Positions 43,290-54,181 of a DNA stretch of 64,000 bases are shown piece by piece. Source of the stretch: Acanthamoeba castellanii str. Neff (Eukaryota; Discosea; Longamoebia; Acanthamoebidae); the NCBI RefSeq assembly GCF_000313135.1, contig NW_004457532.1:346177-410176 (forward strand). Direction: 5' to 3'. The notes below the pieces were generated by a model. That model was given only the letters and a program-made list of their open reading frames with translations, was not told the origin of the DNA and made no database searches. A program made the position numbers and the translations under genes. How positions within the stretch are numbered: position 1 is the stretch's first letter; each line of letters starts with the position of its first letter.

Positions 43290-44201
43290 ATGCGAAGAAC
43301 CACTCAACAAGCTCTGCGTGGCCGGGCTTGTGCTCGCGTGCAGCCACTGACCACTTCGTCAAGCTCGGCGCGCCGTGCTTCGACGCTGGGCCGCTTTTCG
43401 CCAACGGTTAGTTCTCTTTCTCCCGCGCTGGCGATCGGAGCAGACCTTCGTTTTTCGTTCTCACCTCTGGCGGCGCAGGAGCCGCTCGCCGTGGGGGACT
43501 GGTCGGAGACGCACAAGGTGTTCGGCACCCCCGAAGTGGCGCAGTTCGCCGCGCTCTCGGAGGACATCAACCCGATCCACCTGGACGCCGGTGCCGCCCT
43601 CCTGAACTTTTGTTCATCTCACCTCACCTTCTTGTCCTGCCGCCAAGTAGCACGTAGTGCTCACCTCGCTACTTCACCCAGCCTACGCCGAAAAGACTCG
43701 CTTCGGCGCTCGTATCGTGCACGGCATGCTCTCCGCCTCCCTCTTCTCGGGCATCCTCGGCAGCCAGATACCCGGTACCCGCGCCTATGCTGTACTACAC
43801 GTCGTGTTGCTGCTATCATCGTCTACTTCGTCTGGGACCATGATCATCTTGTAGGCAAATAATAATATTGATATGATGTGTGGCAGGTGCCATCTACGTC
43901 TCGCAGAGCCTCTCGTTCAAGGCCCCGATCTACGTGGGGGAGAAGGTGACCGCCAAGGTGGAGGTCACGGCCATCCACCCCTCCAAGCCCTTCGTCACCT
44001 TCACCACCAAGTGTCTCAACACCAAAGGTCCGACAGCATAACGCCGTTGCCCCCCCCCCAACTTCTTCACTGACGCGGCCTTGGTCGTGGGCGACGTCTG
44101 TAGGAGGAGTGTGCATTGACGGTGAAGCGGTGGTGTACATTCCCCACCAACACAAAAACAAGAACAAGGACAAGAGCGATGGCGACAAGCGAGAAGAATG
44201 A
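43290..44201 (+). CDS. MaoC-type (R)-specific hydratase, probably mitochondrial
   Basis: Hot-dog fold enzyme of the MaoC/HTD2 group, which hydrates or dehydrates enoyl/3-hydroxyacyl thioesters, for example in mitochondrial fatty acid synthesis. Exons: 43290-43407, about 43481-43605, a segment near 43680-43775, 43888-44027 and 44106-44201. The N-terminus is Arg/Thr/Ser-rich (MRRTTQQALRGRACARVQPL), a mitochondrial presequence. The hydratase-2 motif is intact in FAALSEDINPIHLDAGAA, with catalytic Asp and His. RFGARIVHGMLSASLFSGIL and AIYVSQSLSFKAPIYVGEKV are further family signatures. The last exon gives VCIDGEAVVYIPHQHKNKNK and a Lys/Asp tail. Length is near 170-190 residues, normal for the family. 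Only 92 bases separate its stop from the 3' end of the convergent Prp3 gene. Confidence 0.85.
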
Positions 44202-44293
44202 GAGGCTCAAGCCACACACACACGCACACACACACACGGGGGAGGTCAAACCGAGAATATATTCTTATTCTGCCGTGTGACTGGTTCGGTCCT

Positions 44294-46692
44294 CTAGGAG
44301 TCGTTCGTGGCCGCAACGCCGGTGCCACCAGCGATGATGGCCTGCACCGAAGGGTTGCGCGGCGCCATGTCCCTCTTGAACGCCCTGTCGTGTACAAGGT
44401 CACAATTCCACAGAGTCAGCAAAGGCCAGCAAAAGAAGAAGAAGAAGACGACGAGGATGAAGCGAAAAGGGAAGGCTAAGGAGAGGCGCACCTGCACACG
44501 TCCCAGTAGTGTGGGACTCCCCTCTGCTTGAGGAACTTCCTCGCGTCCTTGTCGCTGGGGAAGACGTCCACTTGGAAGTTCTTGAAGGCGGACTTGAGCA
44601 CGGTGCCCTCCCACACCAGGTCGCAGAAGTTCTGCTGCCGCTCGACCTTGGCCTTCTCCACCTCCTTCTCCACCTCCATGCCCTCGGCGCCCTCGACCTC
44701 CTCGGGCTTGGTGTAGTCGTTCCAGTCGATCCTCCGCATCATCAGCTTCTTGTATCTTTCGATCGCCTTGGGTCCTCCCTCCACCAGCACCAGGCAACAG
44801 CCACGGTAGAGGACAGCGCAGCCCGTCAGGAAGTTCTGCTGCGCGTTGACGTCCACTTTGTACCTGTGCACGACGCGCCCGACCGTTAGCTTATACGACA
44901 TGAGCGTGATCACACACACACACACACACACACAAGCACGGGGCGGGTCGACGCACTTGTGCCTCTCGTCGCTCAGGTTGGTGACTCGGAAGAGCGCGAC
45001 GTGGGTGATGAGGCTGGTGTCCTCCTTGAGCTTCTTGAGCTTCTTGAGCCGGGCCTGCTCGGGTGTGAGCTTCCTCTCCTGGTTTCTCGCGTCGTGGGCC
45101 TTGGCTCGCTCCTCCATCTCGGCTCTCACCTTCTTCTCGATCTGGGTCGGGTCCTGTACGGCCTCGGTGGTGAGCACCTTCATCATGTTGGAGATCTTCA
45201 TGCGGTTCTTGGGCGCCGGGTCGAGGCCGAGCAGGACGCGCTCCTGCTGCTCCCGCTGCTTCTCCGCTCGCGCCCTCCGCCGCATCTTCTTCTGCTCCGC
45301 CTTGGTGAGCTTGAGCGGCATCGGCCCGGGCGGCGGCTTCTCGGTGGGCGGCGCCAGCGCGACGGGATGCTCCACGAGATGCGTGATGCGCCGCTCGTTG
45401 ATGTTGCTGCTCACGGCCGCTTCGTCATCACCATCCACTACCCTCTCCTTCCCCTTTCCCTCTTCATCCGCCACCGCCATGTCGTCCTTCTCCTCACCCT
45501 CGGCCTTCTTCTTCTTTTTCTGCTCCTCGTCGGCCGACGTCGATTCGTTGCCGTAGCGCTCCTTGTGGAGCAGCAGCGGCGCGTCCCACCACTCGACGTC
45601 GGGCACGGGCTCGTCCTCGTTGTGGATGATCTCCTCGGCCTCCTTGCGCAGCGGCATCAGCGACTTGTCCCGCGGCATATCGCTGCCGGCGCCCTCGTCG
45701 GCCGCGCCCATCGAGCTCTCGAGCAGCTCCTTGGCCAGCTTCGTGCGCATGCGCTGCGCCTTCCGGACGTAGGTGCCGGCCTCGACAAAGTTGAACGCGC
45801 GACGCGGGCGGGTGACCTTGGGCGCACGCATGCGCGGGTCGAAGTAGGGGTTCTTGGACGGGTCGGTCTCGACGACGGGCGACTCGAGCTTGAACAGCTC
45901 CTCGCGCTGCACTCGCTTGTTGATGGCCAGCGTGGCCACCACGGGCGCGCGGCCGGACGAGATGACGCGGCCCTGGTCGTCGATCTCCCGACCCTCGGCA
46001 TCGAGACGAAGAGGGCGCGGGCCAGGGCCACCAGAACTGGCGATGGGGAGGGACGTCGCGGTCGGGGTCACCAACGCGCCGGGAGGGAGGCGACCTTGGA
46101 GAGCGGCCAATTTGGCGTTGATTTTGCTCTGGATCTCGGCCATGACCCTCATCTTCTCGTCCTGTGCTGAAGCGCCGCCAGCAGGGGTGGGCGCTCGCAC
46201 GGGCTGCTGACCGAGGGGTGCCGCTGGCATGGCGTGAGCCTCCTTCTGCTCCTGGGCCTTCTTCTGCACCTCCACCTTGAGCTTCTCCTTCATCGCGCGA
46301 AGGGCATCGAGATTCAGGCCCGGAAGGATTGAGGCCTTGGGCTTCGCCGCATCAGGCGCAGCAGTGGGGGTAGGCTGCGGGGACGGTTGGATTGGGGCGT
46401 TCTCAATTTTCGATCCGTTTTCTACATCGACCTTCTTCCCTTGATGGTCGCTGCCCCTGTCGTCCGTTTTGTGTCGCTTCTCCTCCTTCCTTCTGCTGTC
46501 CCGATCTCGGCTCCTTTCTCTGCTGCCCCTGTGCTTTCGATCCTTCCTATCCCTGTCTCCATCACGATCTTTCTCATCCCTCCTCGATGACCGGTGTCTA
46601 TCCTTGTCCGATGATCTGCTACTGCTGTGTTTGCTGTCTTCATCGCGCTTCCTCTTCGAAGAAGAAGAGTGGTCGCTCCTCGAGCTCGACAT
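44294..46692 (-). CDS. PRPF3: U4/U6 small nuclear ribonucleoprotein Prp3
   Basis: Core spliceosome protein of the U4/U6.U5 tri-snRNP that binds the U4/U6 duplex. Start ATG at 46692 (MSSSRSDHSSSSKRKRD) opens an Arg/Ser/Asp-rich tail. Family blocks follow: NPYFDPRMRAPKVTRPRRAF with NFVEAGTYVRKAQRMRTK; PVPDVEWWDAPLL; the PRP3 domain core ITHLVEHPVALAPPTEKPPP and LTKAEQKKMRRRARAEKQRE; MKISNMMKVLTTEAVQDPTQ; and LTPEQARLKKLKKLKEDTSL. The C-terminal DUF1115 domain has FLTGCAVLYRGCCLVLVEGG, KKLMMRRIDWNDY and a final exon (about 44394-44294) AFKRDMAPRNPSVQAIIAGG. Introns lie near 44857-44958 (with a CA run) and 44395-44490. Length of about 740 residues is normal. Divergent from the deformylase-like gene with about 150 bases between starts. 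Confidence 0.93.
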
Positions 46693-46843
46693 GATTGCTA
46701 CCAATTTGCAAACAACAAATTCAAATCGCGGCCTTGCCCACCAACCCAACTTTTCTTTTACATTTCTTGCCCAATCCCACTTTTCTTCCCATAACTGCTG
46801 TGTGCCGCCAGCACGAACCTCCACCGGCTCGTAGCTCACATAA

Positions 46844-47761
46844 CATGGCCGCAAGCGTTGTGCTCTTGGGCGACCCGCGGCTTCGCGTTGTCAGCGCTGC
46901 CGTGCCCGACGTTGCCGAGTCCCAGTTCGTCTCCGAACGGCGCACACTCGAGGCCACCCTCCAAAAGGTACTTACCGGCCGCAAACTGCAAGTCGACATA
47001 AGCGAGGGCACGAAGACGTGCTGTTGGGCTCATCGGCGGCCTTTGCCGCATCGACGGCTTACTCTTGCTTGACCTCTGGACCAGTTTCGCCAGGACAATG
47101 GGTTCGGGCGGGCCATCTCGGCACCTCAGATCGGCGTCAACAAGCGGCTGATCGCACTCGACCTGGGGAAGGAGGGTGGAGGGGCGTTCTGCATGGTCAA
47201 TCCACTCATCACCCACCGATCGGACGAGACCTTTACCATGTACGTACATCTTCTCCTTTTTCATCATCACCATCATCATCGCCGTTTGTCAGCTTCTTGA
47301 TGCTCCTGCATTCCTCTTCTGGCACGGCACGGTGTCCCAACAAGGTGGGACGATTGCATGAGCTTCCCCTGGCTCTTGGTCAAGGTGCGCCGCCACAAGA
47401 GCATCTCCGTCGAGTACCAGGACGAGGAGGGCAACACCAAGAAGTGGGAAAACATCAACCAAGCCGTATCTGGTACCCATTGATTCAAGAACTCGGCCAC
47501 GATGACATCATCGTCATCTCACGCATCTGTTTCCACCACCCAGAGTTGTTGCAGCACGAGATCGACCACCTTGATGGTACCTGCCACCCACCTACCCACC
47601 ATCCGGTGCTTGTAAAGAACTCAATAATGAGCTCTTGCGCAGGTGTGCTGGCTGTTGATCGAGCCGAGACCAACAGGGACCTCATCAGCCGCGCGGTCTA
47701 CGACTCCATGCGTGACCACTTCGACGCGCAGGTGGACTACCACATCACTCCCACCATCTAA
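46844..47761 (+). CDS. PDF: Peptide-deformylase-like metalloenzyme
   Basis: Predicted Fe/Zn hydrolase removing N-formyl groups from organellar proteins, or a relative with another substrate. Exons are about 46844-46968, 47087-47239, 47347-47470, 47544-47576 and 47643-47761. The three family motifs are recognisable: GFGRAISAPQIG (motif 1), WDDCMSFPWLLVKVRRHKSI (motif 2, with the metal-binding Cys) and LLQHEIDHLDG (motif 3, HExDH, with both His ligands and the catalytic Glu). Motif 1 is the longer G-x-G-R-x-I-x-A-P-Q form and motif 2 is DDCMS instead of EGCLS, as in divergent deformylase-like proteins. The N-terminus (MAASVVLLGDPRLRVVSAAV) has no obvious presequence, which leaves the compartment open. 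The C-terminal exon is RAVYDSMRDHFDAQVDYHIT. Confidence 0.8.
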   Translation, partial: HGRKRCALGRPAASRCQRCRARRCRVPVRLRTAHTRGHPPKGTYRPQTASRHKRGHEDVLLGSSAAFAASTAYSCLTSGPVSPGQWVRAGHLGTSDRRQQAADRTRPGEGGWRGVLHGQSTHHPPIGRDLYHVRTSSPFSSSPSSSPFVSFLMLLHSSSGTARCPNKVGRLHELPLALGQGAPPQEHLRRVPGRGGQHQEVGKHQPSRIWYPLIQELGHDDIIVISRICFHHPELLQHEIDHLDGTCHPPTHHPVLVKNSIMSSCAGVLAVDRAETNRDLISRAVYDSMRDHFDAQVDYHITPTI

Positions 47762-48061
47762 CCTCCCCGCCCACCCCGCAGCTTCCCGTGCTTCGGCAAC
47801 TCGGTCACCTTCGCACCTCAACCGTTCCTGTTCGTGCTCGTCCTCTTGCCCGAGCTCAGTTCTTGGTGAGTTCTCTGTGGCGTCCCACAATTTTCTCTAC
47901 GTTCTTATTTATTATTTTATTTTCACTTTATTTCTGCCCATTCTGTGAGCTCTTCGAGGAAGGAGCAAAGAGAGCAGCAAGGAAGAGAAGGAAGAGAGAA
48001 GGCTTCTTCTCTAGCACAACCCACCAACCCTGCACGGCAAACCACGCACAACACAGACAAG

Positions 48062-50512
48062 ATGAGCTCCCTCCACGAAAAAGTGCTGACAAGATGGTCC
48101 AAGAGCAAGGTGTCCTTTGACTACAGACGCGCCCTGGAATTGGTCAACCAAGGCCCTGGTACCCCCTCCCCCTCCCCCTCCCCCCCACGATGTCGCTGTG
48201 CACAGAACGCGGCAAGTCTCACTTATTTGCACTTTTCCCCTTTCTTCCCCTCTGTTCGCAGCCTCCATGAGCGCGAAGGACATGCTCGACTGGGCAACCA
48301 GCCACCCCTTCCTGAAGGTAAGCACTGCCCACCTTTTATTTTCATCTTTTATTTTTTATATTTTGAACAGGACTAATGAGTTAATATTTTTATTTATTTT
48401 ATTATTTGTTTATTTCTGACTACATGAAAGCTGCGGCGCACGCTGGTTCCCGACGGCATCCTCCCCTGCGAGGCCCACATCATCGGTACACATGCGGCGC
48501 GCACGGCCCACCCACCAACCAACACGCCCCGCTCACACGCTCACTGCCACTCACCACTTGCGCGCCCGCTACAGATATCTCCATCAGACCGCCCAAGAGG
48601 AGGGGCCGAGGCCCGCGCATCCTCGACGACGACGTCTACGACGCCTTCCCTCCGCTCCGGTATAGCATCCATCTCAGCTCATGACACGCGTCGTGCGTGT
48701 GGTGTGTGTGCGGTGGTGTGTGCGGTGTGTGTCGTGTGGCTGACGCTCGTTCGATCGATGAATGCAGGAAGTACGTGGCTCGAGGCCTTTGCGTGCTGGA
48801 GACCAAGGACGGCGCTCGCGGAGCGTGCCAGTACCAGATCGTGATCTCGGCCATGAAGAAGTTTACCGGCGGACCCGGCGACGATGACGACCTGGCCGAG
48901 GTACCGCGCCGCCCCTCTGCCCTTTTGCCCTAGGTTCTGATTTTTTGACACGACACACGCACACACATTACCGCACACGCACGCACATTCGTCAATGCAC
49001 ACGCACACGCACACACGACACACACACGACACACAGTTCTCCGATGAGGACGACGGTGCCGATACGAACACGCTGCGGGCGCGCTGGCAGCACTACTTCA
49101 CAGAGAGCAGCGACCACGCGGTGCGGCTGATCGACTCGTCGAAGGAGAACGGCGACTCGGCGCACATGGGCGTGGCGCGGGTCGGCGGCGCCATCTTCCC
49201 CGTGCTCGGGAGCAAGCTGGTCCACATCATCGTCGGCACCGCCGACCACGTCGAGCTCTACCCCGAGGCCGAGTTCCGCCACGCCAAAGGGTACCTACGC
49301 ATCCATCACCTCTTCATAGTCATTCAGCCGCGACTTACTCTCTGTGTCGTGTGTCGTGTCGTTGGTCGTGTCGTGTGTGTCGTGTGTGTCGTGTGTCATG
49401 CGTAGATTGGCGCGTGCGTTCTTCGAGACACAGGTCTCTGGGCGGGTGGGCGAGGCCAAGTTCCGGGAATTCCTGGCGACGATGAGCGCCAAGCACTACA
49501 CGGCCACGTTCGAGTACCTGGACGTCGGCCACCAGCACGTGGAGCTCTTCGCCTTCCCGCGCTCCACGTTCCGCTTCATCGCCTTTACCTCGACCAGCGA
49601 CGTGTCCCTCCTCTGCTGCGACATCGAAGCCGGTACGCACAATTATTATAATTAATTATTATCATACTTAATTCTCACAATGCAATTATAATAATATAGA
49701 ATTGTAATAATTGTTTAATGTGGAAAATTGTCTGTAGGCGTGGAGATGGCGGCGCAGGCCGGGTTCGAGACGATGAAGATCACCGCGCACGACGCCAAGG
49801 ACCAGGACGCCCTCTTCCAGTCCATCCGCCAGACCCACGGCACCGAGGGCAGCGTCGTCTACTACCTCAACGCCGACAACAAGGTGAGCCTTCGCTCGTC
49901 CAATGCCGCAGCACACGCACCACCGCACACACATCGCACGCACACGCACACGCACGCCAAAGCGCACGCACCACCGCACGCACACGCACCATAGTGCACG
50001 CAGCTTGCTGACCACCCAGTGCCTGCAGGTGATCGGGATGGTGAAGAAGAAGAGCGTGTGGTACATCCTGGTCCGAGCCTTCCGCGAGAAGATGAAGGGC
50101 CTCCGCAGCCGCGTCGTGCGCGCGGTGGAGAGCAACCACCTGGACGGGCTGGAGAAGGCGACGGCCGACGTGAAGCGCTCGGTGCGCAAGATGCTGCGGC
50201 AGAAGCAGGAGTGGCTGGGCTTCTCCGAACGCGTGAAGGCCGCCTGGGAGGAGCTCGGCATGCGCCTCTGTGACTGGCTCGTCGCACAACTTCGCCAGTA
50301 CGCACACCCTCCCGCCAGTGCGTGTGCGTGTGCGTGTGCGTGTGCGTGTGCGTGTGCGTGTGCGTGTGGACTGGCTGACCGCTCGTTCCGCGCTCCACAG
50401 GAGAAAGCTGGAACCGAGCGAGGTGGGAGACATGTGGCCGCTGGTGTGGAACCGCTTCTTGCGCGAGTGCAAGCAGTCCGACGTTATCAGCCTCGACGGC
50501 GAGGCCCTCTAA
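48062..50512 (+). CDS. Divergent ATP-dependent RNA ligase (T4 Rnl1-like)
   Basis: About eleven exons: 48062-48158, 48261-48317, 48431-48485, 48573-48660, 48769-48900, 49037-49289, 49405-49632, 49738-49883, 50031-50296, 50401-50512. The pattern fits the covalent nucleotidyltransferase fold of RNA ligases. KYVARGLCVLETKDG and then AMKKFTGGPGD resemble the ARG-x-x-x...KFFN-x-GE region before motif I. The sequence SSKENGDSAHMGV (Lys codon at 49142) is a K-E-N-G motif I with the nucleophilic lysine. YTATFEYLD is motif III, TEGSVVYYL motif IV and MVKKKSVWYILVRA motif V. The C-terminal 150 residues are helical and charged, the place of the specificity domain. Family role: sealing RNA 3'-OH/5'-P breaks in repair or tRNA splicing. 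The assignment is from motif order and spacing, without a search. The N-terminal 90 residues are novel to me. Confidence 0.68.
50318..50371. repeat. (GTGCGT)n intronic microsatellite
   Basis: About nine copies of GTGCGT/GCGTGT in the last intron of the RNA ligase gene. Confidence 0.8.
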
Positions 50513-50604
50513 GAATTTGTATCTACACTTGTGAACAATCATAACAATCACAACAATGACGACGATGACGATGGTCGGCTTTTGTTGTGTGGTCAGTTTC
50601 GCTC

Positions 50605-51479
50605 TCACGAGGTGTGAGGGTCGATGAGGCCCAGGAGACACCACACGGCGGGAAAGAGGAGGAGAGCCACGGAGGCGTAGACCATGACCGGCGACAGGTA
50701 GTGGCGGGCGATGTGGCCCTTCTCCAGGTTGTACCGCACTGTCTGGCGGATGGCCTTCTCCAGGCCGTACGCGGGCTCGAACCCGAGCCGCTTGCGCGCC
50801 TTCGCGTTCGAGTACGTCCTGTTCTCCGCCATGCGCGTCACTATGTGTGTGTCGTGTGTGTGTGTCGTGTATGTGTCGTGTGTGTGTCGTGTGTCAATGA
50901 TAAGGTGACGCGCTAGCTCGACTCAAATCTGTATGCGCACCGGTTGAGACCTGGTACATGAACGTCCGCTGCTTGCCCCGGTTCATGATGGGCGCCAGGA
51001 GGGCGGTGGCGAGCTTGACCACTGGGAAGGGCAGGTGGAGGAAGGGCTTCGCCCGGCCCAGCTCCTCGCTGATGACCTCGATCCAGCGCTGGTACGTGAG
51101 GCCCTCGTCCGGGCAGAGAATGAACGTGTCGTCCCTGCACACCTCCCGCCTCTCGATCGCCTTCACAATGCCTTGCACCACGTCTGTCCCCGCATGCCCT
51201 TGTCAAGGAATGCACACATCGCACACACCGCACACACCGCACACGCACGACCGCACGACCGCACGACCGCACAAGCACGCCGGACAAAATCGAGTACCGT
51301 CGACGTGGGTGTACATGAGCTGGGCTTGGCCGCTGCCGGGGATGAAGCACAGGAGGCCCGAGTTGATCATTTCCATGAGCTCGTAGATGGTGAAGAAGTC
51401 GCCCGGCCCCAACACTCCTGCGTCGCAACCAGGGGAAGAGGTCGGTGAGCTCATGCGTGTGCGGTGGTGTGCGGTGGTG

Positions 51480-51510
<31 letters not shown>

Positions 51511-52350
51511 TGTGTGTGTGTGTACCGGTAGGTCGCAGGATGATGTGGTCCACGCCAAGGCGCTCCGACACTTCGCGCACCACCTTCTCCGCTTCGACCT
51601 TGCTCCGCCCGTACTCATACACCGGCCGCAGCTCCGTTTGCTCATCGCCCGGCGGCTTCTCCACACCGCCCAGCGCTGTGCGTGATCGGGGGTGTTTAAA
51701 AATAAATACAAATATAAACCGTAAATAAAATAAAATAACATAAATAACAAAATAAACACAACAAAATGAAGAAAAGGGTCAGGGCTGCACTCTCTGTGCT
51801 GGAAATGTAGATGAAGGTGCCCCCGCGGCCCCGCCGGGCGTCGGCGAACGCACTCAGCAGGTTCCGGGTCCCCTCGACGTTGGTCTGGTACAGCGCGGCC
51901 ACCTTTTGATGCCGTTGTCAGCGACCGCGCAAGATAGCTGAGCGTTGGGCGCTGGATGGTTGGTTGGTTGGTAAAGGCGTACGTCCTGTGGGTAGAAGTC
52001 CATCATGGCGGCGAGGTGCACCACGACGTCCACTCCCCGCACGGCCTCGGCCAGCGACGCGGGGCTGTCGAGTGCTGCCCTGCGCACTTCAACCGCTGGC
52101 AGTGGACCAAAGACGTTCAACAAGCGAGCCACAAGGGGGCGGTGTGGTTGGACCGGGGGGAGGGGGCGGTACCGGGAGGAAAGTGGGCGCAGTTGCTGGA
52201 GGCACGCACGAGGCCCACCACGGTGCGGACCTCATCGTTGAGCTGCACGAGTCGTTGGAGGAGGTGCGACCCGATGAAGCCCGTGCCACCCGTCACCAAC
52301 ACCACCAACCCCTCCCCTTTGCCATCATAGTCTCTCACTGGCGCCAGCAT
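50605..52350 (-). CDS. Extended SDR, 3-beta-HSD/NAD-epimerase-like, with C-terminal membrane segment
   Basis: NAD(P)-dependent oxidoreductase or epimerase. Seven exons. The first carries the Rossmann motif GLVVLVTGGTGFIGSHLLQR, followed by VVGLVRASSN. Next are DVVVHLAAMMDFYPQD, the VEGTRNLLSAFADARRG helix, the catalytic Ser region FIYISSTES and YEYGRSKVEAEKVVREV, where Tyr and Lys form the YxxxK pair. HIILRPTG and VLGPGDFFTIYELM are further extended-SDR signatures, and AKARKRLGFEPAYGLEKAIR is the usual C-terminal block. The last 40 residues include a hydrophobic helix (VYASVALLLFPAVWCLLGLI), so the enzyme is probably anchored in the ER, like sterol and 3-beta-HSD dehydrogenases. Start ATG at 52350 lies only about 77 bases from the left end of the retroelement. 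The 3' end faces the RNA ligase 3' end across 92 bases. Confidence 0.85.
51468..51524. repeat. (GT)n intronic microsatellite
   Basis: Nearly uninterrupted GT run in an intron of the SDR gene (CA on the coding strand). Confidence 0.8.
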
Positions 52351-52468
52351 TGTAAAAATGTGCAAATAAAAACGGGCAAAAAAGGAAAAATCAAAAATCA
52401 AATAAAAACAATTTTATTAATAATTGCTCACCGCCTACGGCGGTGATTCATATTACCTATCGGTTCGA

Positions 52469-52565
52469 GCCACTCTGTATGTTTAATCATTTATTCTTTT
52501 TAGTTACCGTGTAACGAAATACAAGAAAATAAAAGATTAAACAAGTCCTCGTATTGTTAGTTCTC
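52469..52565 (+). repeat. Left inverted terminal repeat of the DIRS element
   Basis: 97-base AT-rich repeat starting GCCACTCTGTATGTTTAATC. It is the reverse complement of 55519-55615. Confidence 0.9.
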
Positions 52566-52633
52566 TTTTTTCTCCTCATTCGTGCTGTATCGTCCATCGT
52601 GCGGACCCGCCGTGCGATCAGCCACTATCAACT

Positions 52634-53443
52634 ATGTCATCTCCCGTCTCAGCCGCCGAGTTCCAGCAGCTGAAGGAGGCCTTCAACACCCTCGCCAAAC
52701 GGATAGGCAAGGAGAAGGTCAACGACGAAGAGACTGACGAACCCACGGACGAACACGAACCAGAGAAGGACGGGTCGCGTAACCAGCACTCGAGCTCTTC
52801 CAGCTCGAGCGCAGGAAAGAAGCCTTCCCGTCCAGCGCGCCGCGAGGCCACCAGCGACGACGAGGGGGACACCCAGGTAAATCTGGACGCCCTCGATCCA
52901 GAACTCGAGTCGCAGTTTGACAACATCAAACACCTCGCCAACGGACACGCCGCCGGCCTTACCAAGTTCCCCTCCAACAAAGGGAACAACTTCAGCAAGG
53001 AAGACAAGGCGCACGTCGCGCAACTCCAGAAGTGCTACAAAGCACTCAAGGTGGTCATCAGGATCTGCGTCACAGGGGTCAACCGTCACCCCAAGGCCAC
53101 CAACCACTTCGACACCGCGCTCACCGCCGCCCTCTGGGGCATCCACAGCATCCTCACCACCCACCAAGACCTCTACTTCAAAGGGGTCATGGGCAACAAC
53201 TTCAAGATCTGGCGCTCGCTGAACGCCAGAGGCGTCTCGGCCAAAGAACACAAGCTCGCAGTGGAGGCCATGCAGTTCTCAGCCACCATCACCATGGCCA
53301 AACCTCGGGGTCACGTCAACACGAGCCTGAACTCAGCCAAGTACACCAACAACAACAACCACCAATTCAACCCCAGTGGCCAACACCAGAAGAACAGGAG
53401 AGGCGGCCGCGGTACGAGCAGTGGGGCCCCTGCTTTGGAATAA
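52634..53443 (+). CDS. Gag-like protein of the DIRS element
   Basis: Intact frame of 269 residues starting shortly after the left terminal repeat. The N-terminus is helical (EFQQLKEAFNTLAKRIGKEK), then acidic and Ser-rich. A central folded region (QLQKCYKALKVVIRICVTGV; TALTAALWGIHSILTTHQDL; FKIWRSLNARGVSAKEHKLA) is followed by an Asn/Arg/Gly-rich tail likely to bind nucleic acid (HQKNRRGGRGTSS). There is no zinc knuckle, as is common for DIRS gag. Position and composition support the gag role; sequence alone does not prove it. Confidence 0.6.
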   Translation: MSSPVSAAEFQQLKEAFNTLAKRIGKEKVNDEETDEPTDEHEPEKDGSRNQHSSSSSSSAGKKPSRPARREATSDDEGDTQVNLDALDPELESQFDNIKHLANGHAAGLTKFPSNKGNNFSKEDKAHVAQLQKCYKALKVVIRICVTGVNRHPKATNHFDTALTAALWGIHSILTTHQDLYFKGVMGNNFKIWRSLNARGVSAKEHKLAVEAMQFSATITMAKPRGHVNTSLNSAKYTNNNNHQFNPSGQHQKNRRGGRGTSSGAPALE

Positions 53444-53677
53444 GTGCGACGGACAGCAGGAGCCCTCCTCCCTCAGGGAAGGCACCCACCCATCAGATCG
53501 CCAGGCGCCACGCCCACAAACCAAACCCAGATCTTCATGTCCTCCCGCCCTCTTCCCCACGCGCCATGCACACCGGGTGTGAGCACATCAATGGTAGCCC
53601 TCTATGTACCTCCCCACCGTCACCATTGACCAGAACCAGCGACCAATGTTCTTCCTCACCAAGAGCTTCCCATCTCA

Positions 53678-54181
53678 ATGAACCCAGACCCAGCCCTTCC
53701 CCTCAACGCGTGTCCGTCGCCTTACCCACCACTCTCCACCGCACCAACGCCAGCTCGCCCAAGCGTAGTGCAAGCCTTCCGCAGTCGCCTGCTTCAATGG
53801 CGACAAGCCAGAGCGTCGGAGACCCTCCTCCAATGGGCAAGCCACGGCTTCCATATCCCGATCAAGTTTCCCCCCACCCTGTGCCACCTCAGGAACCACC
53901 ACATGGACAACCTCCAAGCGGCATTCCTGGACGAGGAGATCGCTCACCTACTCCACGAGAAGGCAATCCACCTGCTCGGCCTAGGAGAGAAGGCGATGAT
54001 CTCCCCCCTCGGCGTGGTCACGAAGAAGAACAGCAAGTTCTGGCCGATCGTTGACATGCACTTCATCAATGAATTCTTCAACATGCCCAAGTTCAAGTTC
54101 AAGGGACTCAACGAACTGGCGACAATGGTGTGGGCCAACGTAAGGGTCAGTGTGGTTGGGGCGCGATTTCATTGTGTGTGA
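53678..54181 (+). pseudogene. Truncated reverse transcriptase of the DIRS element
   Basis: Frame of 167 residues. After a Pro-rich start it shows the entry region of a DIRS reverse transcriptase: LLQWASHGFHIPIKFPPTLC, AAFLDEEIAHLLHEKAIHLL, ISPLGVVTKKNSKFWPIVDM and KFKFKGLNELATMVWAN. It stops before the palm motifs: no aspartate pair is present downstream. The frame runs into the foldback at 54128-54200 and ends. The enzyme is therefore non-functional, with an internal deletion that also removed RNase H. Confidence 0.75.

Noticed and set aside
44959..46170. 403-codon plus-strand open frame
   Set aside because: Antisense of Prp3, whose minus frame shows clear family blocks.
53032..54054. 340-codon plus-strand frame in the DIRS element
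   Set aside because: Pro/Gln/His-rich shadow frame; the gag-like and RT frames in the same region have better protein character.
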